Under the pieces are notes generated by a model that ran no database searches, was not told where the DNA came from, and saw nothing but the letters and a program-made list of their open reading frames with translations. From [Clostridium] clostridioforme AGR2157 (GTDB lineage Bacteria; Bacillota; Clostridia; Lachnospirales; Lachnospiraceae): a DNA stretch of 34,077 nt. Made by a program: the position numbers and the translations under genes. Numbering within the stretch: position 1 is the stretch's first letter; each line of letters opens with the position of its first letter. Shown in pieces: positions 24,864-33,497 of the stretch. Location of the stretch: positions 1 through 34,077 of the forward strand of contig NZ_AUJR01000049.1 in the NCBI RefSeq assembly GCF_000424325.1, written 5' to 3'.

Positions 24864-27167
24864 TCAATGTCTGCCCCTGTTATAGTTAATCAGACAACCG
24901 GCCTTGACGATTTCCCGCTCCTCTGCCGTCATATCCGCAATATATAAATCCAGAGTTCTTATGCTGCTGCCCTCTTTTCCCAGCACATAAGCCTTAATAT
25001 CCTTTAAATCCCCGTCCAGGGCTTTCCTTACGCCCGGAACATAAATATAATCTCCTACCTCAAAGCAAGGATCCTCCTCCATCTGGAAAGGAACCATGCC
25101 CCAGTTCATCACATTGGAACGGTAACGCTTGGTGGCGTACTCCTTACAGATATTGGCCAGGCCGCCGATAACTCTCTGGCAGCTGGCTGCCTGCTCCCTG
25201 GCAGAACCGTCGCCGGGTTTTACAGCATAAATCATGCTGCCCACTTCCGTGTCCTGAACCGTCACATTCTCATTGCCTTCAATGACGCGGATGGCGTCAA
25301 AGAGCTTCTCCAAAACAGGCTCCAGCTCCAGTTCCTTTGCCGCGCCCTCCTTTGTCCTGGCCTTTTCCAGCTTATCTACTTCCTTGGCTCTTCCCACATA
25401 TTCCGGGTCCCTTCTGAATAAGGTGAATTCTGCCAATCCCAGCGGATTGGACCGGTAGGATGAGGTCTCGCCGGAAGGAATCAACTCATCGGTGGTGGTC
25501 ACAGGGTCCATGATTTTGGAACATACCTTCAGGAGAATATTGTCTGCCAGAGGGCTCATCTCCGGCCAGTCCTTGATATTCGGTCCATAGACCAGTTCCT
25601 TTTCCCCATCGCCTTTGTTGTATCCCATGTATACCCGGTTCTTATAGGAAATGTTATCAAATTCATACTCGGGCACATTGCCCCAGCCCTCCAGCTCCCA
25701 TGCGGAGGTAAGCCTTCCTCCGCTGGCTGCCGTGGCTGCAATGGAGCGCGCATCCATCAGAGCAACCGCAGCCATCTGGCCGCTGCCCGGTTTGGAGCCT
25801 TCCCTGTTCGGGAAATTTCTGGTAGTATGGCGGATGCTCAGACCGTTGTTGCAGGGCGTATCGCCTGCACCGAAGCAGGGGCCGCAGAACGCAGTCCGTA
25901 TGATGGCGCCTGCGTCCATCAGGTCGGACACGGCACCCTTCTTCACCAGGTCCGCAAAGACAGGCTGTGAAGACGGATATACAGCCAGGGAGAACTCGTC
26001 GCAGCCGCAGTTCTTTCCCTTTAATACACGGGCAGCTTCCATCACGTTGGAATAGGTGCCTCCTGCACAGCCTGCAATGACTGCCTGCTGAACCATAAGC
26101 TGGCCCCCTTGAATCTTATCCCTCAGGGTAAAGGATGCCTTACCGCCCGATACCCTGGCTGCTTCTGCCTCCACCATGCCCAGTATGTCGTCAAGGTTGG
26201 CCTTCAGCTCGTCAATCTCGTATGTATTGCTGGGGTGGAAGGGCAGGGCAATCATGGGCTTTACCGTGGACAGGTCCACGTATACGCAGCCGTCATAGTA
26301 TGCCACATCCGCGGGAGCCAGTTCCTTATAATCTTCCTCCCTGTGGTGCTTGGCCAGATATGCCTTCGTGTCATCGTCCGTCCTCCATATGGATGAAAGG
26401 CAGGTGGTCTCTGTGGTCATGACATCCACGCCATTGCGGTAATCTGTTGTCATGGAAGCCACGCCCGGTCCCACGAACTCCATCACCTTATTCTTTACAT
26501 ATCCGTTCTTAAACACGGCTCCGATAATAGCCAGGGCAATATCCTGGGGACCGGTTCCCGGCTGCGGCGCACCGTCCAGATAAACTGCTATGACGCCCGG
26601 ATATGCCACATCATATGTATCCTTAAGAAGCTGCTTTACCAGCTCTCCGCCGCCTTCACCTATGGCCATGGTTCCCAGCGCCCCGTAACGGGTATGGCTG
26701 TCGGAACCAAGTATCATTCTGCCGCATCCTGCCATCATCTCCCTCATGTACTGATGAATGACCGCAATATGTGGAGGAACATAGATGCCCCCGTATTTCT
26801 TCGCCGCGGACAGGCCGAACATGTGGTCATCCTCGTTGATGGTCCCTCCTACCGCGCAAAGGGTATTGTGGCAATTTGTCAATACATAAGGAATCGGGAA
26901 CTTTTCCATGCCGGAAGCCTTGGCTGTCTGTACAATACCCACGAAGGTGATGTCATGGGATGCCATGCTGTCAAACCGCAGCTTCAGATGTTCCATGTCA
27001 CCGGATGTGTTGTGGGCCTCCAGAATGGAGTAGGCAATGGTCCCTTTCCTGGCGGATGCCTGGTCTGCGTCCTTGCCGGTCAGTTTCTTTACCTTTCCGT
27101 TCTCTGATTCCGGTACGATTTCAGTGCCGTTAACCAGATAAATACCGCTGTCATACAATGATACCAT
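24864..27167 (-). CDS. acn: Aconitate hydratase (aconitase family)
   Basis: This 767-residue [4Fe-4S] enzyme converts citrate to isocitrate via cis-aconitate. [12 protein letters not shown] (about 152-163) is the family substrate and cluster region, and cluster cysteines are expected in GCAGGTYSN (about 366) and in [10 protein letters not shown] (about 427-436). The C-terminal swivel domain carries [13 protein letters not shown], with the arginine that binds substrate carboxylate. The size is between classic AcnA (about 890) and homoaconitase-type two-subunit forms. AGGAGG stands before the ATG. It leads an operon with citrate synthase from a promoter at 27247-27275. Some annotation pipelines call such proteins only hydratase; the citrate synthase partner makes aconitase the best call. 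Confidence 0.92.
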   Translation of the reverse strand: MVSLYDSGIYLVNGTEIVPESENGKVKKLTGKDADQASARKGTIAYSILEAHNTSGDMEHLKLRFDSMASHDITFVGIVQTAKASGMEKFPIPYVLTNCHNTLCAVGGTINEDDHMFGLSAAKKYGGIYVPPHIAVIHQYMREMMAGCGRMILGSDSHTRYGALGTMAIGEGGGELVKQLLKDTYDVAYPGVIAVYLDGAPQPGTGPQDIALAIIGAVFKNGYVKNKVMEFVGPGVASMTTDYRNGVDVMTTETTCLSSIWRTDDDTKAYLAKHHREEDYKELAPADVAYYDGCVYVDLSTVKPMIALPFHPSNTYEIDELKANLDDILGMVEAEAARVSGGKASFTLRDKIQGGQLMVQQAVIAGCAGGTYSNVMEAARVLKGKNCGCDEFSLAVYPSSQPVFADLVKKGAVSDLMDAGAIIRTAFCGPCFGAGDTPCNNGLSIRHTTRNFPNREGSKPGSGQMAAVALMDARSIAATAASGGRLTSAWELEGWGNVPEYEFDNISYKNRVYMGYNKGDGEKELVYGPNIKDWPEMSPLADNILLKVCSKIMDPVTTTDELIPSGETSSYRSNPLGLAEFTLFRRDPEYVGRAKEVDKLEKARTKEGAAKELELEPVLEKLFDAIRVIEGNENVTVQDTEVGSMIYAVKPGDGSAREQAASCQRVIGGLANICKEYATKRYRSNVMNWGMVPFQMEEDPCFEVGDYIYVPGVRKALDGDLKDIKAYVLGKEGSSIRTLDLYIADMTAEEREIVKAGCLINYNRGRH

Positions 27168-27246
27168 TTCATTACCTCCTGTGTCTGATTTTATGAAAAA
27201 GGGCTGGCTTGGATTACCGCCTGCCCCCTTACATTCGTTGGTTATT

Positions 27247-27275
27247 ACTATAAAACAAAATATTCGATTTGTCCA
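27247..27275 (-). promoter_or_regulatory. Promoter of the acn-gltA operon
   Basis: On the minus strand TGGACA (27270-27275), 17-base spacer, TATAGT (27247-27252). The 75-base leader contains an imperfect GC-rich dyad (AAGGG with CCCTT plus a GGC/GCC pair) followed by TTTTTC, which could act as a weak attenuator. Confidence 0.65.
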
Positions 27276-27384
27276 GTTTTTTTATTGTAGTTATCACAGC
27301 TTTTACATTGTGTATCATGTTAACTCTGACATACCCGCCGCTGTCACATGCTAATACTTTATCGCATCAAAGCGCCTGTGTAAA

Positions 27385-28440
27385 TCACCAATTTAATATA
27401 AACAAGCCGCAGCATATGACAAAATAGACAAGCATCCCCACATTCAGAAATGCCGTCTTAAATGCTCTTCCCTTTCTCAGGGGCCATTGTCCCGGCTGGA
27501 AGGTAATCTGGCGCCGGTACATGATGATAAGGGTAAGGGCTGCAATGAGGCAGGCCAGCATGAAAAACAGATATGCCAGTATCATGATGGAGGAAAACGC
27601 AGTCACCAGCCACCCCATGTCAACTCCCAGAATATATTCAATCTGCCGGATAATCCAAGGCCCCTTTGCCAGTCCCTGGGCACCCTTTGACAGTTCCACG
27701 GTGATGACGCCACCTAACAGGTTAAACAGCATATGGAACCCAATGGTGTATCCCACCTTCCCTGTCTTTGCGTACACGTAAGCCCAAAGAATTCCAATGC
27801 CAAAGGCATAAAAGAACTGTGAAAAATTGCCGTGGGCCATGCCGAACATAATTCCTGACATGATGATTGCTGCTTTCTGTCCATATCCCAGCAGACGGTC
27901 CATGACCAGCTTCCTGAAAAAAAGCTCCTCCACCACAGGTGCCATGATGACCGTTGTCAGCAGATTGACCCACAGGCTGGAATTTCTGATAAGCTGGTCC
28001 AATAAAACGGAATCAGGTCCCGATGGCTGTAAAAGCCCTACCAGCCTGCCCAGAATATTTCCTGCCAGCCCGATTCCCACTGAAATGACAAAGAAGGACG
28101 CAAATTTACAGAATCCCCACTGCTCCTTCTGGGGCGAACCGCACTTCGGCACAAGCTGGAGCAGTCCTGCCACCGCCGGAAAGGCCACCAGGTACATGGG
28201 CAGGGACGACATCAGCATACGCCCCGTAAATCCGTAGAAATCAATGAAATCACCCAGCAGAGCATCCAACAGCCCCACCAGGACCATGACCACCACCTGG
28301 GCAGCCAGGGTAATAAGTATGAACGCTGCCGCCGCCAGCCCCACATGTGAGAACTGTTTCCTCTGGCGCCGCTCCATGGCAGCTGCCTGCCGCAGGTCCG
28401 GCTCCCAGGCCGTACCCTGGTTTTCATTATCGTATATCAT
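27385..28440 (-). CDS. CPBP-family intramembrane metalloprotease
   Basis: A 351-residue polytopic membrane protein with the CPBP (Abi/CAAX-protease-like) core: EELFFR (about 170-175), the histidine of GMAHGN (about 200), and GFHMLFNLLGG after a further segment. These acidic and histidine residues form the intramembrane metal site. About eight hydrophobic segments are visible, and the first 30 residues are polar and cytoplasmic. Bacterial members are linked to peptide processing, bacteriocin immunity or surface protein anchoring; the substrate here is unknown. AAGGAG lies 14 bases before the ATG, a rather long spacing. It is divergent from the Crp/Fnr gene, with 174 bases between them. Confidence 0.9.
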   Translation of the reverse strand: MIYDNENQGTAWEPDLRQAAAMERRQRKQFSHVGLAAAAFILITLAAQVVVMVLVGLLDALLGDFIDFYGFTGRMLMSSLPMYLVAFPAVAGLLQLVPKCGSPQKEQWGFCKFASFFVISVGIGLAGNILGRLVGLLQPSGPDSVLLDQLIRNSSLWVNLLTTVIMAPVVEELFFRKLVMDRLLGYGQKAAIIMSGIMFGMAHGNFSQFFYAFGIGILWAYVYAKTGKVGYTIGFHMLFNLLGGVITVELSKGAQGLAKGPWIIRQIEYILGVDMGWLVTAFSSIMILAYLFFMLACLIAALTLIIMYRRQITFQPGQWPLRKGRAFKTAFLNVGMLVYFVICCGLFILNW

Positions 28441-28515
28441 AGGCCATAACCAGTCTCCTTCATCAGAACTTATACAGCGCGGCTCTGGTTCTATATGTCA
28501 CACCGCTCTGTGTAG

Positions 28516-28540
28516 GGACTGCCAAAAGACAGTCCTTTTT
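28516..28540 (+). terminator. Small terminator-like hairpin in a divergent intergenic region
   Basis: GGACTG (28516-28521) pairs with CAGTCC (28530-28535), followed by TTTTT. It sits upstream of the Crp/Fnr promoter in plus orientation with no obvious gene to end, so it may guard that promoter from antisense read-through out of the CPBP region. Confidence 0.45.
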
Positions 28541-28543
28541 AGT

Positions 28544-28586
28544 GTTGCAATTGCAACAGAAAAGTATTATGATATTAAATATCATA
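28544..28586 (+). promoter_or_regulatory. Crp/Fnr gene promoter overlapped by two palindromes
   Basis: TTGCAA (28545-28550), 17 bases, TATGAT (28568-28573). The -35 is embedded in the perfect 14-base palindrome GTTGCAATTGCAAC (28544-28557), and the -10 in the 19-base palindrome of TATGATATT and AATATCATA around one A (28568-28586). Both are good candidates for self-regulation by the Crp/Fnr protein or for another dimeric regulator. Confidence 0.65.
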
Positions 28587-28614
28587 CCATAAAAGATAGC
28601 AGGGTAAAAGAAAT

Positions 28615-29265
28615 ATGACAGAATATTTTCAGAAAAACCTATTTAAAGACATTTCCATTGACGAGTATAAAAAACTGCTCTCCTGCCTGGACGGAAGGAC
28701 AAAACAGTTTAAGACAGGCGAGACCATATGCGATTACGATGAGGGCTTTCATGAAATCGGCATCATAGGGAAAGGCACCGCCTCCGTTGTCCGCTATGAA
28801 TACAACGGAGCCAGAACCATCCTGGAGCGCCTGGGCCCCCAGGACATCTTCGGCCATCTGCTGTCCTACGAGGGCAGCGAGCATGCCGGTATCAGCGTTG
28901 TCTGCGACAGCCCCTGTGACATTCTCTTCATCCGCTATGCCACCATCGGCTCTCCCTGTACCAAGTCCTGTGCCCACCACCACCAGCTGACCCAGAATCT
29001 GCTGGACCTGATTTCGGAGCGGGCCTTAAACTTAAGCCGCAGGGTGGAGGTCCTGTCCCAGCGCACCATCCGTGAGAAGCTCATATGTTACTTCATGCAG
29101 CTGGCCGCCCAGGCCAAAGCCTCCTCCTTCAGCCTCCCCTTTACCATGGTGGACCTGGCCGATTACCTTTCCATTGACCGCAGCGCCATGACAAGGGAGC
29201 TGAAGCGCATGAAAGAGGAAGGACTGATTGAGATGGACAAGCGCTGTGTCCGCCTATTCCTTTAA
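28615..29265 (+). CDS. Crp/Fnr-family transcriptional regulator
   Basis: A 216-residue regulator of the Crp/Fnr family. The N-terminal cyclic-nucleotide-binding-like beta barrel (about 10-115) contains ETICDYDEGFHEIGIIGKG and LGPQDIFGHL; a dimerisation helix follows (about 125-150, LLDLISERALNLSRRVEVLS), then a winged helix-turn-helix with LADYLSIDRSAMTRELKRMK (about 178-197) for DNA binding. Four cysteines around 99-122 (CDSPC, CTKSC) could bind a metal or sense redox state, but the spacing is not that of FNR. The residues that bind cAMP in Crp are not evident. Only a weak AGGG site precedes the ATG. The palindromic promoter suggests autoregulation. Confidence 0.9.
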   Translation: MTEYFQKNLFKDISIDEYKKLLSCLDGRTKQFKTGETICDYDEGFHEIGIIGKGTASVVRYEYNGARTILERLGPQDIFGHLLSYEGSEHAGISVVCDSPCDILFIRYATIGSPCTKSCAHHHQLTQNLLDLISERALNLSRRVEVLSQRTIREKLICYFMQLAAQAKASSFSLPFTMVDLADYLSIDRSAMTRELKRMKEEGLIEMDKRCVRLFL

Positions 29266-29397
29266 CCTGTCTTCAAACTGCCGGGCGCTCATAGGGCGCC
29301 CAAAATAATATCCCTGTATATATTCCATTCCCAATACCCTTACAGCCTCATATTCCTCTTTTGTCTCCACTCCCTCCAGGCATACCTTCTCCCAAAA
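29254..29397 (-). pseudogene. Remnant of an EAL-domain (c-di-GMP phosphodiesterase) protein, C-terminal end
   Basis: The minus strand encodes about 47 codons with the unmistakable end of an EAL domain: KVCLEGVETKEEYEAV, then GMEYIQGYYFGRPM and a short tail ending FEDRLKE. The frame is closed upstream by a TAA and has no start, and the bulk of the domain is missing. Its stop lies 10 bases inside the 3' end of the Crp/Fnr gene on the other strand. EAL domains hydrolyse cyclic di-GMP; this piece cannot. It marks an old deletion at this site. Confidence 0.8.
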
Positions 29398-29476
29398 TCC
29401 TCTTTACTGTATTTGAAGGCTTTTCTCTATTGTAAACTCTTTCCAGATTATGCACAAGGGGAAAATCAAATAAAGA

Positions 29477-29511
29477 GGCGCCCCTCCAGGTTTTATCCGG
29501 GAATGGGCGCC
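29477..29511 (-). terminator. Rho-independent terminator of the rubredoxin gene
   Basis: On the minus strand GGCGCCC (29505-29511) pairs with GGGCGCC (29477-29483), followed by TCTTTATTTGATTTT. Confidence 0.72.
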
Positions 29512-29521
29512 AGCGCACACC

Positions 29522-29686
29522 TTATTCTTCAACAACAGAGAACATATCTTTTCCAACTCCGCAGATAGGACATACCCAATCATCCGGAATATCCTCAAAC
29601 GCAGTTCCCGGCTCAATTCCCCCGTCCGGATCGCCTACCTCAGGGTCATATATCCATCCACATGGATCACATACATATTTTTTCAT
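29522..29686 (-). CDS. Rubredoxin
   Basis: A small one-iron electron carrier of 54 residues. The two iron-binding knuckles are CDPCGWIYD (CxxC, residues 6-9) and CPICG (39-42), with the typical [15 protein letters not shown] block between. I choose the ATG at 29686, preceded by AGGAGG at good spacing; an in-frame ATG eight codons upstream would put the ribosome site inside the gene. In clostridia rubredoxin commonly donates electrons to peroxide and oxygen reductases or to rubrerythrin; no partner is next to it here. It has its own terminator. Confidence 0.95.
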   Translation of the reverse strand: MKKYVCDPCGWIYDPEVGDPDGGIEPGTAFEDIPDDWVCPICGVGKDMFSVVEE

Positions 29687-29844
29687 TATCATTTCCTCCT
29701 TAATTATCATATCATTTACCTTGGTTTTGAATCATTTCCTTTGATGTCATTACTATATCATAAGTATTCCTGTTTTTCTGTGACATTTGCAACATTTAAA
29801 TCATTTTTTGATATAATTTGCCACATATTGCGGAAAAGATGCAT

Positions 29845-29881
29845 GGAAAAACAGCTGCCCAAACTTACTCCGGGCAGCTGT
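29845..29881 (-). terminator. Rho-independent terminator of the EF-G-like gene
   Basis: On the minus strand ACAGCTGCCC pairs perfectly with GGGCAGCTGT (29851-29860, 29872-29881), followed by TTTTTCC, directly after the EF-G stop. Confidence 0.92.
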
Positions 29882-29892
29882 GGCATTTACTT

Positions 29893-31989
29893 TTATTCGC
29901 CGTCCTTAGCTGCAGCCCTGGCTTCTATCTCACGTTTCTGTACATCACCGGGAGCCTGCTCATAGCGGCTGAATTCATAGGAATAATCGCCCAGACCGCC
30001 TGTCATGGAGCGGAGGTCCGTATTATATCCAAAGAGCTCAGACATAGGAATATCCGCCTCAATGACCTGCTTGCCGTTGTGATTGGAATTCATGCCCAGC
30101 ACGCGTCCTCTTCTGCGGTTTAAATCGCCCATGACGTCGCCTGTAAACTTATCCGGAACAGTGACCTTAAGGGAGGCAATCGGTTCAAGGAGCACTGGAT
30201 TTGCTTCCATAAAGCCCTGCTTAAAGGCAAGAATGGTCGCCATCTTAAATGCCATCTCCGAGGAATCCACCGGGTGATAAGAACCATCCAGAAGGGTTGC
30301 CTTTAAGCCCACAACCGGATAACCTGCCAATGGTCCCTTTAATACGCATTCCTGCAGTCCCTTCTCAACAGCCGGGAAGTAGTTCCTCGGTACGGAACCG
30401 CCGAATACCTTTTCCTCAAATACATACGGTGTCTCCAAATCGCCGGATGGCTCAAACTCCATGATGACATCGCCATACTGTCCGTGTCCGCCGGACTGTT
30501 TCTTATGCTTGCCCTGTACCTTTACTTTCTTGCGCAGGGTCTCGCGGAATGCAAACTTAGGCTGGCTTAAGGTCACATCAACCTTATAGCGGCTCTGCAG
30601 CTTGCTGATTACCACATCCAGCTGCTGATCGCCTATGCCGTATAACAGGGCCTGACGGTTCTCAGCGTCGTTGACCACCTTAAGGGTTAAGTCTTCTTCC
30701 ATCATCTTAGCCAGAGCTGTGGATACCTTGTCATCCTCGCCCTTGTTCACAGCCTTATATGCCATGTATGTGTATGGTGTGGAGGTCTGGGGCTTATGGT
30801 ATACAATGGGTGCTGTGCGCACAGCCATAGTATCGCCGGTCTGGGTCACGGTCAGCTTTGCAACGGCTCCGATGTCGCCTGCTCTCAGCTCCTGCACCTC
30901 AATCTGGTCCTTGCCCCGCAGGGTATAGAGCTTGCCAATCTTTTCCTCGGTATCCTTATTCACATTATACACAATCGTGTCACCCTTAAGGGTACCTGTA
31001 CAAATTTTCATCAGTGAGTACTTGCCGATGAATGGGTCCACGATGGTCTTGAACACTCTTGCGGACAGGGATACATCGTCATTGTACTTGGCGGTAAAGC
31101 GCTCGCCTGTGGAAACATCCACGCCGATACACTCAAAATGGTCAGGTGACGGGAAGTATTTGTCAATGGCCTGCAGCAGGACCTTAAAGCCCTGGCAGTT
31201 AATGCCGGAACCCATCATGACAGGAACGATGTCTCCTTCAATAACATGGGTTCTCAGTGCGGTGGAAATCTCCTCCTGGGTAAACTCTTCTCCAAGGAAG
31301 TAACGCTCCATATATTCTTCACTGGTCTCGGCAACAGCTTCAATGAGGGCATCTCTGGCAATGGTCAGGTTTTTCCGGACATAATCCGGAATCTCACACT
31401 CTTCATAATCACTTAAGTTAGTGAAACGGCGTCCGCCCATCTTTACCACATTGACGAAACCTACGAACTTTTCATTTTCACGGATTGGCAGCTGGAACGG
31501 AGCAATCTTACGTCCGAACTTAGTCTCCAGCTTAACTACAAGCTCACGATAGCTGGCATGGTCATCGTCCATATTTGTGACGAAAATCAGCCTGGGCAGG
31601 TTGTACTTCTCGCACATCTCCCATGCCCTCTCTGTACCAGGCTCAATACCTGCCTTACAGTTGACAACGATAATGGCTGCATCGGCAACACTGATTGCCT
31701 CCTCAACCTCTCCTACAAAATCAAAAAATCCCGGCGTATCCAGAAGGTTAATCTTAATTGGCCCGTCCTCTCCCTCATATTCCAAAGGAATCAGGGTGGC
31801 GGAGATAGAAAACTGTCTCTTGATTTCTTCCTTGTCATAATCGCTGATGGTGTTTCCGTCCGGCACCTTGCCCATACGTTTTGTAACACCAGTCAGCAGC
31901 GCCAATGCTTCCGCAACTGTTGTCTTACCAGCGCCTCCATGTCCAAGTAATACAACGTTGCGGATTTGTTCAGTTCCATATACGTTCAT
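29893..31989 (-). CDS. Elongation factor G paralogue (EF-G-like GTPase)
   Basis: At 698 residues it has all five EF-G domains and is not a truncated copy. The GTPase motifs differ from canonical EF-G: G1 is GHGGAGKTT (16-24) where the housekeeping form has GHIDAGKTT; G3 is DTPGFFDF (84-91), lacking the catalytic His of DTPGH; G4 is TNMD (138-141) in place of NKMD. The C-terminal half is well conserved, with the domain IV SGGHGQYGDV and GGSVPRNYFPAVEKG blocks, so ribosome binding is likely kept. It stands alone with a strong promoter and terminator, away from rpsL-rpsG-tuf, where housekeeping fusA usually lies. It is best called an EF-G-like paralogue; possible roles are specialised translation or ribosome recycling. 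AGGAGG precedes the ATG. Confidence 0.9.
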   Translation of the reverse strand: MNVYGTEQIRNVVLLGHGGAGKTTVAEALALLTGVTKRMGKVPDGNTISDYDKEEIKRQFSISATLIPLEYEGEDGPIKINLLDTPGFFDFVGEVEEAISVADAAIIVVNCKAGIEPGTERAWEMCEKYNLPRLIFVTNMDDDHASYRELVVKLETKFGRKIAPFQLPIRENEKFVGFVNVVKMGGRRFTNLSDYEECEIPDYVRKNLTIARDALIEAVAETSEEYMERYFLGEEFTQEEISTALRTHVIEGDIVPVMMGSGINCQGFKVLLQAIDKYFPSPDHFECIGVDVSTGERFTAKYNDDVSLSARVFKTIVDPFIGKYSLMKICTGTLKGDTIVYNVNKDTEEKIGKLYTLRGKDQIEVQELRAGDIGAVAKLTVTQTGDTMAVRTAPIVYHKPQTSTPYTYMAYKAVNKGEDDKVSTALAKMMEEDLTLKVVNDAENRQALLYGIGDQQLDVVISKLQSRYKVDVTLSQPKFAFRETLRKKVKVQGKHKKQSGGHGQYGDVIMEFEPSGDLETPYVFEEKVFGGSVPRNYFPAVEKGLQECVLKGPLAGYPVVGLKATLLDGSYHPVDSSEMAFKMATILAFKQGFMEANPVLLEPIASLKVTVPDKFTGDVMGDLNRRRGRVLGMNSNHNGKQVIEADIPMSELFGYNTDLRSMTGGLGDYSYEFSRYEQAPGDVQKREIEARAAAKDGE

Positions 31990-32029
31990 AAACTTCCCTC
32001 CTGTTCATTAAATTTAAGCCTATGCGTAT

Positions 32030-32058
32030 ATTTTACTAAATTTTTCAGAATTTTTCAA
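32030..32058 (-). promoter_or_regulatory. Promoter of the EF-G-like gene
   Basis: On the minus strand TTGAAA (32053-32058), 17-base spacer, TAAAAT (32030-32035), with a leader of about 35 bases and AGGAGGGAAG before the ATG. Confidence 0.72.
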
Positions 32059-32167
32059 GCATTTTATATGATTTGCACAACATTCTTTTGAGGTTGCATG
32101 TCCAGTCGCGGGAAACAACGTAAAATCAAGGCAAAATGGTCGCATATCGTTTCATCTTATCCATACC

Positions 32168-32378
32168 TTTGCTTGTTGTCATACCAATGGGGCAAAAAGT
32201 TCTGCAATCATCTACAGTATTGCAGAAACAGCAAAAGCAAACAATCTGAAACCTTAACTTTGAATATCTCCTGACAGAGATTCCTAAGCATGTGGATGAC
32301 AAGGACAGATCTTTTCTGGAAGATTTGCTGCCGTGGTCAGACAAACTGCCAGAGAATATCCGAAAACCACAAAAATAA
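32168..32378 (+). pseudogene. IS66-family transposase, C-terminal remnant with frameshift
   Basis: Two plus-strand frames together spell the end of an IS66 transposase: NGAKSSAIIYSIAETAKANN in one frame up to NNLKP, then NFEYLLTEIPKHVDDKD and FLEDLLPWSDKLPENIRK in another, to the TAA at 32376-32378. The join near 32250 needs one lost base. Everything upstream of the last 70 or so codons is missing. The right terminal repeat survives just downstream, so this is the decayed right end of an IS66 element that no longer moves by itself. Confidence 0.78.
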
Positions 32379-32409
32379 GGATCAACGGGCCATGCAAAAT
32401 GGCCCGAAA

Positions 32410-32440
32410 CTTGTCAAGGTACCGGCTTTGGTGCGTTTAC
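32410..32440. repeat. Likely IS66 right terminal inverted repeat
   Basis: Read on the minus strand from 32440 it begins GTAAACGCACCAAAGC and continues with CGGTACCTTGACAAG, in keeping with IS66-type ends that open with GTAA-C-G and contain CGGTACC-TTGAC. It lies 32 bases beyond the IS66 transposase remnant stop. A small GGGCCAT/ATGGCCC hairpin (about 32387-32405) sits between them. Confidence 0.6.
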
Positions 32441-32446
32441 AGTACA

Positions 32447-32490
32447 AAAGCCTTCAAACCATGCTTAAATTTCTTAGGTTTGAAGGCTTT
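32447..32490 (-). terminator. Terminator-like perfect 14-bp inverted repeat after the RHS gene end
   Basis: AAAGCCTTCAAACC (32447-32460) and GGTTTGAAGGCTTT (32477-32490) are perfect complements with a 16-base loop. On the minus strand the hairpin lies just past the RHS stop and runs into TTTTG, so it was probably the RHS gene's terminator. Confidence 0.6.
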
Positions 32491-32503
32491 AATGTCTGGA
32501 GCA

Positions 32504-33343
32504 TTACTCATATAATTTTTTACAATAACTCATCCGGTACTTTGGGCTGAAATCCCGGACCCCATGATGCCAATCCAGCTCCCGCCACCGCAAATCTCTC
32601 AATAAAAGCTGCAACCAATTCTTATTGTCGTTTCCATTGCCGTTGTTGCCGCTTCCGGTGTTGTCCTTGTTGTTACCATTCCCATTACCGGAATTCCCCT
32701 TCCAGTCATCATCGGTATGCAGGTTGTAGTTCAGCTGGAATATGCGGTTCCCGTCGCCGTCATAGGCCATGGCCACCAGCAGGTCGTGGGCATCACGCAC
32801 TGCCTTAAGACGGTTCTCCACGCTGTACTCATAGCTCTTCTCCACCTTGCGGTTCCCATCCGTTCGGTTTCCATCGGCATCATAGGTGTATTCCACGTTC
32901 TTGTAATGCTTCCCGTCGTATTCCCGGACCTTTACCATCTGGTTCGATGCATTGTAGGTGTACTCCGCGCTTTCCTGCACGCTTCCGTCCGGGCTTTGCT
33001 GCAGAAGATACGGTTTCCCATATCATCATACTTGAACACATAGTCATAACGGCCCTGGCGGTCCTCATTCTCAGTTGCGGTCAGGAGCTTGCCGTCTTCA
33101 TCGTATGTGAAGGCTCGTTTCGTCTCTATGATCTGGAAGTTGTAGATAACGTCCTTGTCATGCTTGTTGATATGCTTGTTGCCGTGCGGGAACAGGTCAT
33201 CGTGCCAGCTCTCATGCTTCCCGTCATGCTTGTCATCCCAGGCATACGCATACAGGCTTTCAACCGCATCCTCCGCCACGATGAACCCGCGGTCATCATA
33301 GGTGTAATCATACCGGCTGACAATCCATCCGCATTCATCGCAC
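32504..33343 (-). pseudogene. RHS/YD-repeat protein, C-terminal part, frameshifted
   Basis: Two overlapping minus-strand frames encode a YD-repeat region. The upstream frame reads CDECGWIVSRYDYTYDDRGF, AFTYDEDGKLLTATENEDRQ and KYDDMGNR; after a one-base shift at 33010/33011 it continues YLLQQSPDGSVQESAEYTYN, VEYTYDADGNRTDGNRKVEK and AYDGDGNRIFQLNYN. It then enters a Gly/Asn-rich linker and ends FSPKYRMSYCKKLYE at 32504. RHS proteins form a shell around a C-terminal toxin in contact-dependent or secreted competition systems. Neither a start nor the N-terminal part is present, and an unrelated tail remnant abuts its upstream edge at about 33344, so this is a decayed fragment. Confidence 0.82.
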
Positions 33344-33497
33344 CTATTGAGTTTGTATATCTTTTACATTTGATGGGTTTAGTGCATTAAAATCTTCAAG
33401 TGTTTTCTCAAATCCACCGGACTTTTCAAAGTTACGAGCCACACCTGCATTATTTGTTGTTTCTTCAGCACCTTCAAGTATATCTTCTATTTTTTTA
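33344..33497 (-). pseudogene. Remnant of a polymorphic-toxin C-terminal region
   Basis: About 50 minus-strand codons, AT-rich compared with the RHS piece, end with ARNFEKSGGFEKTLEDFNAL then NPSNVKDIQTQ and a TAG at 33344-33346. The DF-AL-NPSNV-IQTQ run resembles tails of RHS/LXG/CDI-type polymorphic toxins, which usually go on to a YGPGK-like and glycine-rich end; here it stops at IQTQ exactly at the junction with the RHS core. There is no start. The family likeness is from memory of the motif and remains tentative. Confidence 0.5.

Noticed and set aside
29412-29423. TTTGAAGGCTTT here recurs in the RHS terminator repeat at 32479-32490
   Set aside because: Twelve shared bases without matching flanks are not enough to claim a dispersed repeat.
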